Source: Clostridia bacterium
GTDB lineage: Bacteria; Bacillota; Clostridia; Oscillospirales; Acutalibacteraceae
Direction: 5' to 3'
Assembly (NCBI GenBank): GCA_017935325.1
Contig: JAGBHV010000042.1
Coordinates: 1-56,775, forward strand
Length of the DNA: 56,775 nt
Every line of letters begins with the position of its first letter. Positions within the stretch are counted from its first letter, which is position 1. This document shows, piece by piece, positions 27,002 through 36,106 of the stretch. The position numbers and the translations under genes are program-made. The notes beneath the pieces are model-generated. The model was not told the DNA's origin, made no database searches, and saw nothing but the letters and a program-made list of their open reading frames with translations.

Positions 27002-28633
27002 ATGATAAAAAGAATGTTTTCTGTTGCTTTATCGTTGCTTTTGGTTTTAATTCTGTTTTCATCATGTTCATCAGGTGAAGGGGAGGATTTGTATTATCCT
27101 GTTTTCAAAGACCCTGTAAGCTTTGACCCTCAGATTGCATCGGACAATGCTTCGAAAATAGTTGTTTTCAACTGCTTTGAAGGTCTGGTGAAGGTTGATA
27201 AGGACGGAAAAATTGTTCCCGGTGTAGCTGAAAGATGGGAAGTCAGCTCTGACGGATTAGTTTATACATTCCATTTAAGACAGAATGCAAAGTGGTACAT
27301 GAGCGACTCTGCAAAAGAACTGCTCGATGCCGATACGGCGGCGAATTTTAATTATCGCGTTACCGCTGAAGATTTTGTTTACGGATTTGAACGCGCTTTT
27401 GATAAAGATATGGGAGCTTCTACTGACTCAAGACTGTATGTTATCAAAAATGCGTATGACGTTTATGCGGAAGAAAAAGAGCCTGATGAATTGGGCGTTA
27501 CTGCGTTGAGTACGGACACTTTGCAGGTGGAGCTTTCCGAGCCTAATGAAGATTTCCTCAAGGCTCTTACTCAGTCTGCGGCAATGCCGTGCCGTAAAGA
27601 ATTTTTCGAGGCAACAAAAGGCAGATACGGACTTGACCCGGATAAGGTTATTTATAACGGTCCTTTTTATCTCGGTTCATGGAATACGGGAGTGAATCTT
27701 GCTCTTTATAAAAACGAGAATTATTCGGGAAAGAATGAGGTTAAACCGACTGCCGTTTACCTTTATGTGAATGATAACCTTGAAACAAGAGTTGATAAAA
27801 TTGAAGACGGAACATATGATGCCTGTCCGTTGACTGTAAGGCAGAAAAGCAAGGTTGAAAACGACAAAACAAATTATATCAGCTATGGTAATGCCACATG
27901 GGGATTTGCATTCAACTGCGCAAATGAAATTATGAAAAACTATGATATGCGTGCAGCTCTTACAAATGCAATCAACGTCAACGAGATTGTGTTACCGGAA
28001 CATTGCACTTCATATGCAGACGGCGTTGTGCCCCATATCTGCCTCATAGGAAATTCTGTTTACAGAGGTTATGCAGGCAAGATAAAATATCCTGCTGCTG
28101 ACGATACAAAGGCAAAAACTCATCTTGAAAAAGCGTTTGAAGAACTGGAAATTGATAGTGTCAGCATTAACATAATCTGCCAGGATAACTATGAAAACAC
28201 AGTAAAGCTTGCTGTTCAGAAATGGCAGAAAGCATTGGGCATAGATGTGAATTTCATTATTGAGCCTCTCGATGAGCTTACTCTTGAAAGACGGGTAAGC
28301 CTGGGCGAGTATCAGCTTGCTTTCACTAAGCTTACAGCACAGAGTGAAAGTGCGGTTGCTTTCCTCGGAATGTTTACTTCAGTCGGAACAAATAATACAT
28401 TTTTCATGAAATCAAAAGCATATGATGAGCTTATAGGAACTACGGCTGAAAGCTTTAATCGTGAGGAAATTATTTCAAACTGCATTAAAGCCGAACGTTA
28501 TCTTATAAGCAAGTCGGTTGTTATTCCCATGTTCTATGAAGACAGCTATGTTGCATTGGCAGAAGATGTTTCGGGTATATACGCAGTAGAAGCGGGAACA
28601 ATACCGATTTTTGCAGGCGGAATAAGAAAATAG
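27002..28633 (+). CDS. Oligopeptide-type ABC transporter substrate-binding lipoprotein (SBP family 5)
   Basis: The 543-residue solute-binding protein resembles OppA/DppA. It has a lipoprotein signal with Cys22 (LILFSSC), then the family-5 pattern: DPVSFDPQIASD, NCFEGLVKVDKDGKIVPGVAERWEVS (split here only for description), FHLRQNAKWYMSD and VTAEDFVYGFERAFD. ATG 27002 is chosen because GGAG (26990-26993) is 8 nt upstream; an earlier start at 26978 has no ribosome site. No permease or ATPase genes are adjacent on either side, so it is an orphan binding protein that must use a transporter encoded elsewhere. Confidence 0.9.
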   Translation: MIKRMFSVALSLLLVLILFSSCSSGEGEDLYYPVFKDPVSFDPQIASDNASKIVVFNCFEGLVKVDKDGKIVPGVAERWEVSSDGLVYTFHLRQNAKWYMSDSAKELLDADTAANFNYRVTAEDFVYGFERAFDKDMGASTDSRLYVIKNAYDVYAEEKEPDELGVTALSTDTLQVELSEPNEDFLKALTQSAAMPCRKEFFEATKGRYGLDPDKVIYNGPFYLGSWNTGVNLALYKNENYSGKNEVKPTAVYLYVNDNLETRVDKIEDGTYDACPLTVRQKSKVENDKTNYISYGNATWGFAFNCANEIMKNYDMRAALTNAINVNEIVLPEHCTSYADGVVPHICLIGNSVYRGYAGKIKYPAADDTKAKTHLEKAFEELEIDSVSINIICQDNYENTVKLAVQKWQKALGIDVNFIIEPLDELTLERRVSLGEYQLAFTKLTAQSESAVAFLGMFTSVGTNNTFFMKSKAYDELIGTTAESFNREEIISNCIKAERYLISKSVVIPMFYEDSYVALAEDVSGIYAVEAGTIPIFAGGIRK

Positions 28634-28694
28634 TGTGAATTTCGGAAAAATGACTATATTTTTTCAAAAAAGTATAAAATTTTAATAAAAAGTG

Positions 28695-28723
28695 TTGCAA
28701 ATTCTCTTGTAATAGTGCATAAT
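28695..28723 (+). promoter_or_regulatory. Promoter of GPH transporter 1
   Basis: -35 TTGCAA (28695-28700), 17-bp spacer ending in AATAGTG, -10 CATAAT (28718-28723). The same architecture recurs before the other two paralogues. Confidence 0.75.
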
Positions 28724-28769
28724 TAGTAATGGCATATAGTTTACGCACCGAAAGGAGATGGTGTCAGAA

Positions 28770-30290
28770 ATGGCTCAGAACACAGAAGTCAAAACTGCAG
28801 ACACAGGCGCATCGGAAATTCCGAAAGCCGTAACAGAAAGTGTTTACGGAAAAAGGTATGTCGGAGCAAAAGAGCTTATCACCCTTTTTGTTACAGGTGA
28901 AGTCAATAAGTTCAATCTTGACAGCTATCTGTCATATTTCATGCTCAATGTTTTTGGTCTCGACTCAGGAATTATTGCAGCTTTTGCCGTTGCTACTCTT
29001 GCGTGGGACATTATCAATGACTCAATTTTTGCATACATAGTTGACAGAACAAGAACGCGTTTCGGCAAGTTCAAACCGTGGGCTTTTGCAACGATAGGTC
29101 CGTATGCGATTGCCTGTATTGCAATATGGATAACTCCGTTGTTTATCGGTGACCAGAACTGGGGTCCTCTTTCATGGCAGAAAATCGTAATTTATTGCGT
29201 AATATCTGTGCTTAAAGAAACTATCGGTACGTTGTACGGCTGTGCAATCGGCGGCCTTAACTCTACATACACACCGAGTATTGATGACAAATCGGCTCTT
29301 ATCGCCCTTGATAATATCGGCGACTTTGAAAAAGTTCCCAGTTATGTAATGGTTGTTCTTCTTGACCTTGCAGCAGCAGGAGCAATCGGTGTATCGGTTG
29401 AAAATGTTTATATCTTTATGGGTGCAGGCACATTGTTTGTATCATTCCTCGGTATGTTTGCCAGAATCTGTGTTATCAAAGAACGTGTTGTTCAGGTTGA
29501 AGAAAAGCCGAAGATTTCAGATGGTCTTCGTAACTTCTTCGGTAACAGGCTTCAGGTTCTTCTTACACTTTCAAACATTCTTTCGGCATTCGGTAACGTC
29601 AGCGGCCCGTTCTCAAATATGTTCTGGCTTGACGTTATGGGTTCAGCCTCGTTGAAGGTTATCACAGGTATTCCCGCATCACCCCTTACATATGTTTCAT
29701 ATATGTATCTCCCCAAACTGAGGAAAAGATTCACAATGAAGCAGTTGTGGTTTATTTCCCGTGCAGTGCCGCAGATTGGTTGGATTATCGTATTTGCTAT
29801 CGGTATAAATAACCTTGATAATCTCTGGATTATGATTCCCGGTATTATGTTCCATGAAATGTGTATTTCAGCTGTTTATTCAATCGGTAAGGTTATCCCC
29901 CAGCTTATGGAACAGGAAATCATCGACTACGGTGAATGGAAGACCGGTAAGCGTACAGAGGCTATGACAAGCTTCATTTCAAGCCTTGCAACTAAAATTG
30001 TTTCTGAAATACAGAATGCTGTTTCAACGTTTGTTGTTTCATTCATCGGCTATGAAGCAGGTGTTGGTACAGTTCAGTCTATGAAGACAAAGCAGGCGAT
30101 TTTTGCGATGTATTCAGTTGTTCCGATTGTGCTCGGTGCTTTCTCTTACATCCCGATGCTGTTCTACAATCTGGATGACAAGACCAAGACAATTATGTAC
30201 CATGAACTTACAGAACGTCGTAAAAATATCGTTAAGAAGTCACAGGAAAGAGCTCTCACAGGAGAAGCTGCTGTAATCGAAAAAGCATAG
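28770..30290 (+). CDS. GPH/MelB-type sugar:cation symporter, paralogue 1
   Basis: A 506-residue, about 12-helix symporter of the glycoside-pentoside-hexuronide family. The family motif is NDSIFAYIVDRTRTRFGKFKPW in spirit, visible as INDSIFAYIVDRTRTRFG followed by KFKPW (about 86-108). A conserved loop EQEIIDYGEWKTGKRTEAM lies near 385. The ATG at 28770 aligns with the starts of the two paralogues; AAAGGAG lies 13 nt upstream, a long spacing shared by all three. The substrate (sugar or glycoside) is unknown. It has its own promoter and terminator. Confidence 0.9.
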   Translation: MAQNTEVKTADTGASEIPKAVTESVYGKRYVGAKELITLFVTGEVNKFNLDSYLSYFMLNVFGLDSGIIAAFAVATLAWDIINDSIFAYIVDRTRTRFGKFKPWAFATIGPYAIACIAIWITPLFIGDQNWGPLSWQKIVIYCVISVLKETIGTLYGCAIGGLNSTYTPSIDDKSALIALDNIGDFEKVPSYVMVVLLDLAAAGAIGVSVENVYIFMGAGTLFVSFLGMFARICVIKERVVQVEEKPKISDGLRNFFGNRLQVLLTLSNILSAFGNVSGPFSNMFWLDVMGSASLKVITGIPASPLTYVSYMYLPKLRKRFTMKQLWFISRAVPQIGWIIVFAIGINNLDNLWIMIPGIMFHEMCISAVYSIGKVIPQLMEQEIIDYGEWKTGKRTEAMTSFISSLATKIVSEIQNAVSTFVVSFIGYEAGVGTVQSMKTKQAIFAMYSVVPIVLGAFSYIPMLFYNLDDKTKTIMYHELTERRKNIVKKSQERALTGEAAVIEKA

Positions 30291-30305
30291 TTTTTATATG
30301 AATTT

Positions 30306-30340
30306 TAACCCGGTAAGGCTTTCTTTATCGGGTTATTTTG
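30306..30340 (+). terminator. Terminator of GPH transporter 1
   Basis: 13-bp stem with wobble pairs (TAACCCGGTAAGG with CTTTATCGGGTTA, 30306-30318 and 30323-30335) and a T run. It is clearly homologous to the terminator after paralogue 2. Confidence 0.85.
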
Positions 30341-30370
30341 ATGAAAAATAAATTTAGTTTCAAAAAACTA

Positions 30371-30399
30371 TTGCAGAAAAGTTAAAAATAGTGCATAAT
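30371..30399 (+). promoter_or_regulatory. Promoter of GPH transporter 2
   Basis: -35 TTGCAG (30371-30376), 17-bp spacer ending AATAGTG, -10 CATAAT (30394-30399). Matches the promoters of paralogues 1 and 3. Confidence 0.75.
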
Positions 30400-30439
30400 A
30401 GTGTACAGCACGTAAAACAGGAAGGAGAGTTGCCCTGAT

Positions 30440-31954
30440 ATGGCGCAGGATACAGAAATCAAAAAATCAGGAGTCGCAGAAGAAATACCTAAAGCTGTGA
30501 CGGATAGTGTTTACGGAAAAAGGTATGTAGGAGCAAAGGAACTTATTACTTTGTTTGTTACAGGTGAAGTCAATAAGTTTAATCTTGAGGGTTATCTTTC
30601 ATATTTCATGCTCAACGTTTTCGGACTTGACTCAAGAATTATTGCAGCATTTGCTGTTGCAACTCTTGCATGGGACGTTATCAACGACTCAATTTTTGCA
30701 TACATAGTAGACAGAACAAGAACACGTTTCGGTAAATTCAAACCGTGGGCATTTGCCACAATCGGTCCGTATGCGATAGCATGTATTGCTTTGTGGATTA
30801 CACCGCTGTTCATCGGCGACCAGAACTGGGGTCCTCTTTCATGGCAGAAAATTGCAATTTATTGCGTAATATCAGTTCTTAAAGAAACGATAGGTACGTT
30901 GTATAACTGTGCAATCGGCGGTCTTAACTCTACTTATACTCCCAGTATCGATGACAAGGCAGCACTTATAGCTCTTGATAACATCGGTGACTTTGAAAAA
31001 GTCCCCAGTTACGCAATGGTTGTTATGCTTGACCTTGCAGCTGCAGGTGCAATCAGCCTTTCAGTAGAAAACGTATATATCATAATGGGTGCAGGTACTC
31101 TGATTGTATCATTCCTCGGTATGTTTGTCAGAATCTGTACTATCAAAGAACGTATTGTTCAGGTTGAGGAAAAACCGAAAATTACCGACGGTCTGCGAAA
31201 CTTCTTCGGCAACAGACTTCAGGTTCTTCTTACGCTTTCAAATATTCTCGGCTCATTCGGCAACGTTGGTGGTCCGTTTTCAAATATGTTCTGGCTTGAC
31301 GTTATGGGCTCAGCATCGCTTCAGGTTATCTGCGGTATTCCCGCATCACCCCTTACTTATATTTCATACATGTACCTGCCTAAGTTGAGAAAGAGATTTA
31401 CAACAAAGCAGTTGTGGTTTATGTCAAACCTTGTTCCCGAAATCGGATGGATTATTGCTTTCCTTGTAGGCTTCAATAATCTTGATAATATGTGGATTAT
31501 GATTCCCGCACTTATGTTCCATGAAATCTGTTTCTCTTCAGTTTATTCAATCAAGAAAACTATTCCGCAGCTTATGGAACAGGAAATCATCGACTACGGT
31601 GAATGGAAGACAGGTAAGCGTACAGAGGCTATGACAAGCTTCATTTCCGGCCTTGCAACAAAGATTGTTGCACAGCTTCAGAACGCCGTTTCAACAGCAG
31701 TTGTTTCATTTATCGGTTACGAAGCAGGCGTTGGCGTTGTTCAGTCAATGAAAACTAAACAGGCAATCTTCGCAATGTATTCTGTTGTTCCGATTATCTG
31801 CGGTGCTTTGGGATATATACCGATGTTTTTCTACAATCTGGATGACAAGACTAAGACAATTATGTATCACGAACTTACAGAACGTCGTAATAACATCATT
31901 AAGAAGTCGCAGGAAAGAGCACTTGCAAGTGATTCTGCAGCTGAAGAAGCATAA
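30440..31954 (+). CDS. GPH/MelB-type sugar:cation symporter, paralogue 2
   Basis: A 504-residue symporter very close to its two neighbours over the whole length. The INDSIFAYIVDRTRTRFG motif is unchanged, while the first 20 and last 15 residues and scattered helix positions differ (for example YNCAIGG for YGCAIGG, and MSNLVPEIGW for ISRAVPQIGW). GGAAGGAG lies about 12 nt before the ATG. Changes fall mainly in the helices of the C-terminal half, which could alter substrate preference; this is inference. It is an independent unit with promoter and terminator. Confidence 0.9.
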   Translation: MAQDTEIKKSGVAEEIPKAVTDSVYGKRYVGAKELITLFVTGEVNKFNLEGYLSYFMLNVFGLDSRIIAAFAVATLAWDVINDSIFAYIVDRTRTRFGKFKPWAFATIGPYAIACIALWITPLFIGDQNWGPLSWQKIAIYCVISVLKETIGTLYNCAIGGLNSTYTPSIDDKAALIALDNIGDFEKVPSYAMVVMLDLAAAGAISLSVENVYIIMGAGTLIVSFLGMFVRICTIKERIVQVEEKPKITDGLRNFFGNRLQVLLTLSNILGSFGNVGGPFSNMFWLDVMGSASLQVICGIPASPLTYISYMYLPKLRKRFTTKQLWFMSNLVPEIGWIIAFLVGFNNLDNMWIMIPALMFHEICFSSVYSIKKTIPQLMEQEIIDYGEWKTGKRTEAMTSFISGLATKIVAQLQNAVSTAVVSFIGYEAGVGVVQSMKTKQAIFAMYSVVPIICGALGYIPMFFYNLDDKTKTIMYHELTERRNNIIKKSQERALASDSAAEEA

Positions 31955-31968
31955 TTTTATATGGATTT

Positions 31969-32003
31969 TAACCCGGTAAGGTTTGGCTTACCGGGTTATT
32001 TTT
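31969..32003 (+). terminator. Terminator of GPH transporter 2
   Basis: Perfect 12-bp stem TAACCCGGTAAG/CTTACCGGGTTA (31969-31980 with 31987-31998), 6-nt loop, T run. Confidence 0.92.
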
Positions 32004-32033
32004 ATAAAAATTAATTTAATTTTAAAAAAACTA

Positions 32034-32062
32034 TTGCAAAAAAATGAAAAAAAGTGCATAAT
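32034..32062 (+). promoter_or_regulatory. Promoter of GPH transporter 3
   Basis: -35 TTGCAA (32034-32039), 17-bp spacer ending AAAAGTG, -10 CATAAT (32057-32062). Third copy of the shared promoter pattern. Confidence 0.75.
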
Positions 32063-32102
32063 AGGATATAGTACGTTAAACAGGAAGGAGAGATGGCCTG
32101 AC

Positions 32103-33623
32103 ATGGCACAGGATACAGAAATCAAAAATTCAGCAGTTGCAGAAGAAGTACCGAAAGCAGCAACCGGAAGTGTTTACGGAAGAAGGTACGTCGGAGCAAA
32201 AGAACTTATTACTTTGTTTGTTACAGGTGAAGTGAATAAGTTTAACCTTGAAGGTTATTTATCATATTTCATGCTCAACGTTTTTGGGCTTGACTCAAGA
32301 ATCATTGCAGCATTTGCTGTTGCAACTCTTGCATGGGACCTTATCAATGACTCAATCTTTGCATACATAGTGGACAGAACAAGAACCCGTTTCGGTAAAT
32401 TCAAACCGTGGGCTTTTGCTACAATCGGACCGTACGCTATTGCGTGTATTGCAATATGGATAACTCCGTTATTCATCGGCGACCAGAACTGGGGTCCTCT
32501 TTCATGGCAGAAAATTGCAATTTATTGCGTAATATCAGTTCTTAAAGAAACGATAGGTACGTTGTATAACTGTGCAATCGGCGGTCTTAACTCTACTTAT
32601 ACTCCGAGTATCGACGACAAGGCAGCTCTTATTGCCCTTGATAACATCGGTGACTTTGAAAAAGTTCCCAGCTATGCAATGGTTATTATGCTCGACCTTG
32701 CAGCTGCAGGTGCAATCAGCATGTCAGTTGAAAGCGTTTATATCGTAATGGGTGCAGGTACTCTGCTTGTATCATTCCTCGGTATGTTTGTCAGAATCTG
32801 TACTATCAAGGAACGTGTTGTTCAGGTTGAAGAAAAACCGAAGCTTGCAGACGGTCTTCGTAACTTCTTCGGTAACAGACTTCAGGTTCTTCTTACTCTT
32901 TCAAAAATTCTCGGTGCATTCGGTAACGTCAGCGGTCCGTTCTCAAATATGTTCTGGCTTGACGTTATGGGTTCAGCATCACTTAAGGTTATCTGCGGTA
33001 TTCCCGCATCACCCCTTACTTATATTTCATACATGTACCTGCCTAAGTTGAGAAAGAGATTCTCAATGAAACAGTTGTGGTTTATGTCTAACCTTGTTCC
33101 GCAGCTCGGTTGGGTTGTAGCATTCCTTGTAGGCTTCAATAACCTTGATAATCTGTGGGTTATGATTCCTGCAATCATGTTCCAGGAAATCTGCTTCTCT
33201 TCAGTTTATTCTGTTCAGAAGACTATTCCGCAGCTTATGGAACAGGAAATCATCGACTACGGTGAATGGAAGACAGGTAAGCGTACTGAGGCTATGACAA
33301 GCTTTATTTCAACAATTGCAACAAAGATTGTTAATGAAATTCAGAATGCAATTTCAACAGCAGTTGTTTCGTTTATCGGTTATGAAGCAGGTGTTGGTAC
33401 AGTTCAGTCAATGAAAACAAAACAGGCAATTTTTGCTATGTATTCGGTTATTCCGATTGTTCTTGGTGCACTTTCATACGTCCCCATGTTGTTCTACAAT
33501 CTGGATGACAAAACAAGAACAATCATGTATCATGAACTTACAGAACGTCGTAACAGTATTCTTGAAAAATCACAGCAGAGAGCTCTTACTTCAAAAGAAG
33601 CTACATCTGAAAACGACGCATAA
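32103..33623 (+). CDS. GPH/MelB-type sugar:cation symporter, paralogue 3
   Basis: A 506-residue third copy. The ATG at 32103 aligns with the starts of paralogues 1 and 2 (MAQDTEIKNS); the longer reading frame from 31983 runs through the promoter and is not used. It is closest to paralogue 2 in the N-terminal half (YNCAIGG, EGYLSYF) and shares features with paralogue 1 in the C-terminal half (VGTVQSMK), a mosaic that suggests gene conversion. It ends at a different terminator shared with the convergent comM operon. Confidence 0.9.
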   Translation: MAQDTEIKNSAVAEEVPKAATGSVYGRRYVGAKELITLFVTGEVNKFNLEGYLSYFMLNVFGLDSRIIAAFAVATLAWDLINDSIFAYIVDRTRTRFGKFKPWAFATIGPYAIACIAIWITPLFIGDQNWGPLSWQKIAIYCVISVLKETIGTLYNCAIGGLNSTYTPSIDDKAALIALDNIGDFEKVPSYAMVIMLDLAAAGAISMSVESVYIVMGAGTLLVSFLGMFVRICTIKERVVQVEEKPKLADGLRNFFGNRLQVLLTLSKILGAFGNVSGPFSNMFWLDVMGSASLKVICGIPASPLTYISYMYLPKLRKRFSMKQLWFMSNLVPQLGWVVAFLVGFNNLDNLWVMIPAIMFQEICFSSVYSVQKTIPQLMEQEIIDYGEWKTGKRTEAMTSFISTIATKIVNEIQNAISTAVVSFIGYEAGVGTVQSMKTKQAIFAMYSVIPIVLGALSYVPMLFYNLDDKTRTIMYHELTERRNSILEKSQQRALTSKEATSENDA

Positions 33624-33633
33624 AAAATTCAAA

Positions 33634-33668
33634 AGCCCTGACCTTGAAGGTCAGGGCTATATTTTTTT
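33634..33668 (+). terminator. Bidirectional terminator between GPH transporter 3 and comM
   Basis: 10-bp stem AGCCCTGACC/GGTCAGGGCT (33634-33643 with 33649-33658), loop TTGAA, A run before and T run after. It serves both convergent genes. Confidence 0.92.
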
Positions 33669-33679
33669 GTCCTGCTGTA

Positions 33680-35203
33680 TTATTTTCCCCAGAATTTTCT
33701 GTCCAGGCTTCTGTATTGTACAGCTTCTGCAATATGCTCTTCTGTAATAATTTCGCTTTCTTCAAGGTCGGCGATGGTTCGGGCCACGCGTAAAATTTTG
33801 TCGTAAGCTCTTGCAGAAAGTGATAAATTATCAAAAACATCTCTTAACATAAGCTTTGCATCATCTGTCATTTTGCAGAATTCTCTTGTCTGGTTGGCAG
33901 TCATGTTAGCGTTGCATGAAATACCTGAACCTGCAAGCCTTTTCTGCTGAATTCCGCGTGCCTTGTTGACACGCTCTTTTATGCTCTGCGATGTTTCGCC
34001 TCTTTCGGAATCGGAGAGTTTATCAAAATCAACGGGAGGCACTTCAATATGAATATCAACCCTGTCAAGCAACGGACCTGAAACTTTGTTCAGATATCTT
34101 TCTGCGCTGCCTCTCTGGCAGGTGCATTCCCGTGTAGGATGGCCGTAATATCCGCATGGGCACGGATTCATTGCACAGACCAGCATAACCGAACAAGGAT
34201 ATGTAACTGTTGCCTGAGCACGCGAAATTGAAATAACCCCGTCTTCAATGGGTTGGCGCATTATTTCCATGGTGGTGCGTGAAAATTCGGGGAGTTCGTC
34301 AAGAAACAGCACACCGTTGTGAGCAAGGGAAATTTCGCCCGGTTTCGGTATTACACCGCCACCTGAAAGCCCTACGGGTGATACAGTATGATGAGGCGAA
34401 CGGAAAGGTCTTTTTGTTATCAGGGGAGAACTTGATGAAAGCTTGCCTGAAATTGAGTAAATTTTAGTAGTTTCAAGAGATTCTTCAAAGGTCATATCAG
34501 GCAAAATTGTGGGAAGTCTTTTGGCTAACATGCTTTTGCCTGAACCGGGAGGTCCTATAAGAAGAATGTTGTGTCCGCCTGCAGCGGCAATTTCAAGTGC
34601 TCGTTTGGCTTCAAACTGACCTTTGACGTCGGCAAAGTCGATTAGTGTTTCAACGTTTTCTTCGGCAGGGGAGTAAACAACTGTTTCAAGTTCACTTTCC
34701 CCGTCAAGGAAAGAAACGATTTCGCGTACCGTTGAGACGGGATAAACGTTAATTCCTGAAACTACGGAACACTCGTAAGCGTTTTCTTTCGGAACGAATA
34801 CATCGCGTATACCGTTGTGCATAGCTTCAATTACCATCGGCAAAGCACCGTTTACTTTTCTTACTTCACCACCGAGAGATAATTCACCTATAAAAGCTGA
34901 GGTTTCGGGCAACGGCTTTATCTGCCTTGAAGCGGCAAGAACAGACAGAAGTATAGGCAGGTCGTAAACCGTGCCTTCTTTTTTTGTGTCTGCAGGTGCA
35001 AGGTTTACCGTGATTCTGCTGACAGGAAAGGTAAGCGCACTGTTTTTGATGGCAGAGCGTACTCGCTCTTTTGCTTCGCTTACAGAGGTATTCGGTAAGC
35101 CGACGATGTCAAAGTGAGGCAAGCCGCCGCTGACATCTATTTCAACATTTACCATATATGAGTGCATTCCGAAAAGCCCCATACTTTTAACGCTTGTGAA
35201 CAT
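33680..35203 (-). CDS. comM: ComM/YifB family AAA+ ATPase
   Basis: ComM is a hexameric helicase-like ATPase that promotes branch migration during natural transformation; in non-competent hosts the role is unclear. The 507-residue product has the N-terminal Lon/ChlI-like domain (VNVEIDVSGGLPHFDIVGLP, about 18-37), the AAA domain with Walker A GPPGSGKSMLAKR (about 214-226), a Cys-rich loop (MNPCPCGYYGHPTRECTC) and the C-terminal Mg-chelatase helical domain. It is 19 nt after an anchored-protein gene in an apparent fur-like operon. Confidence 0.94.
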   Translation of the reverse strand: MFTSVKSMGLFGMHSYMVNVEIDVSGGLPHFDIVGLPNTSVSEAKERVRSAIKNSALTFPVSRITVNLAPADTKKEGTVYDLPILLSVLAASRQIKPLPETSAFIGELSLGGEVRKVNGALPMVIEAMHNGIRDVFVPKENAYECSVVSGINVYPVSTVREIVSFLDGESELETVVYSPAEENVETLIDFADVKGQFEAKRALEIAAAGGHNILLIGPPGSGKSMLAKRLPTILPDMTFEESLETTKIYSISGKLSSSSPLITKRPFRSPHHTVSPVGLSGGGVIPKPGEISLAHNGVLFLDELPEFSRTTMEIMRQPIEDGVISISRAQATVTYPCSVMLVCAMNPCPCGYYGHPTRECTCQRGSAERYLNKVSGPLLDRVDIHIEVPPVDFDKLSDSERGETSQSIKERVNKARGIQQKRLAGSGISCNANMTANQTREFCKMTDDAKLMLRDVFDNLSLSARAYDKILRVARTIADLEESEIITEEHIAEAVQYRSLDRKFWGK

Positions 35204-35222
35204 AGATTAACTCCCGATAAAA

Positions 35223-36104
35223 TTATTCAACATAAGTGAATATGCCTTTGTATTCATCATTTACTACTGATTTATCATCATTTGTAAAGAATCCTTTTTT
35301 GATTATAAGGCTGTAGTCCTGACCGGGGATAAGGTCTTCTTTGTCTACTGTACCCCGGATGAAAACTTTTCCGTTATTTACTGAAAATTCAACATCTCTG
35401 TTCAGGAATCTGCCGAAAGTTCCGTTTTCATTTTTGTATCCGAAACCGACAAATGCCTGCAGATTCTGCAGTGCAGCAGCGTCATACTGTGTGATGCCGT
35501 CAATCTGTGCCGTAACAGTGAAATATGCTTTTCCGTTTTCTTTTGTAAGCTTTGCTTCAACATTTGAAGGTACAACTGCTTTTGCATCAAGATATACTTC
35601 CTTCTGCACATCATAGAGTCCATCTTCTGTTTTTGTAATGGTGAAGTCTGCAGTGATATCAGGGTTTTTATAATTTTCTTTTTTAAGCTCAATGCTGTTT
35701 GCTTTGAGTACGGTTTTGTAAGTTGTGTTATCTATAATATCTTCTTTGAGCGAAATGTTAAGCGAAAGTGTGCCGTATTTCAACGCTTCCGTTTTGCTCT
35801 GCTCATATTTTGATGATTTGATAGTGCATGGAATAGTTTTTGTTTCTTCTTTTACCTTGTAGGTAATTACAAAACCCTCTTTGTCTGAAATTCTGAATTC
35901 TGTGTCTTCGTTCATGTAAGGGCAGGTATAAGAGAAAACGATGTTGTTTTTGTCAATAACGGTAATTTCACCTGTTGCGGAAAAAGTTGTTTCTGCAGGC
36001 TTATCCTTCAGTCCGAAATAAAGGCCCAGAGAAATACCTGCAACAAAAAGCACGGCTGCAACTGCTGCAATTACAATTTTAGAGGTTTTGTTTAATTTTT
36101 TCAT
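35223..36104 (-). CDS. Membrane-anchored extracellular protein of unknown function
   Basis: Not recognised. The 293-residue product has a short basic N-terminus, one hydrophobic helix (about 10-31) and an extracellular part that looks beta-rich, with repeated Thr/Lys strands and two tandem segments of similar length (about 40-150 and 155-290). The second segment contains GFGYKNENGTFGRFLNRDVEF. There are no cysteine pairs or catalytic motifs. ATG 36104 is chosen because GGAG inside the preceding gene's end is 7 nt upstream. It starts 2 nt after the Fur-family stop, so it is translationally coupled. Confidence 0.75.
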   Translation of the reverse strand: MKKLNKTSKIVIAAVAAVLFVAGISLGLYFGLKDKPAETTFSATGEITVIDKNNIVFSYTCPYMNEDTEFRISDKEGFVITYKVKEETKTIPCTIKSSKYEQSKTEALKYGTLSLNISLKEDIIDNTTYKTVLKANSIELKKENYKNPDITADFTITKTEDGLYDVQKEVYLDAKAVVPSNVEAKLTKENGKAYFTVTAQIDGITQYDAAALQNLQAFVGFGYKNENGTFGRFLNRDVEFSVNNGKVFIRGTVDKEDLIPGQDYSLIIKKGFFTNDDKSVVNDEYKGIFTYVE

Positions 36105-36106
36105 AA

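Noticed and set aside
31983-32102. 40-residue extension of the third GPH transporter
   Set aside because: It would translate through the -35/-10 promoter; the other two paralogues start at the equivalent of 32103.
28770-33623. Triplicate transporter genes as an assembly duplication
   Set aside because: The copies differ at many codons, at both termini and in the intergenic DNA, so they are true paralogues.
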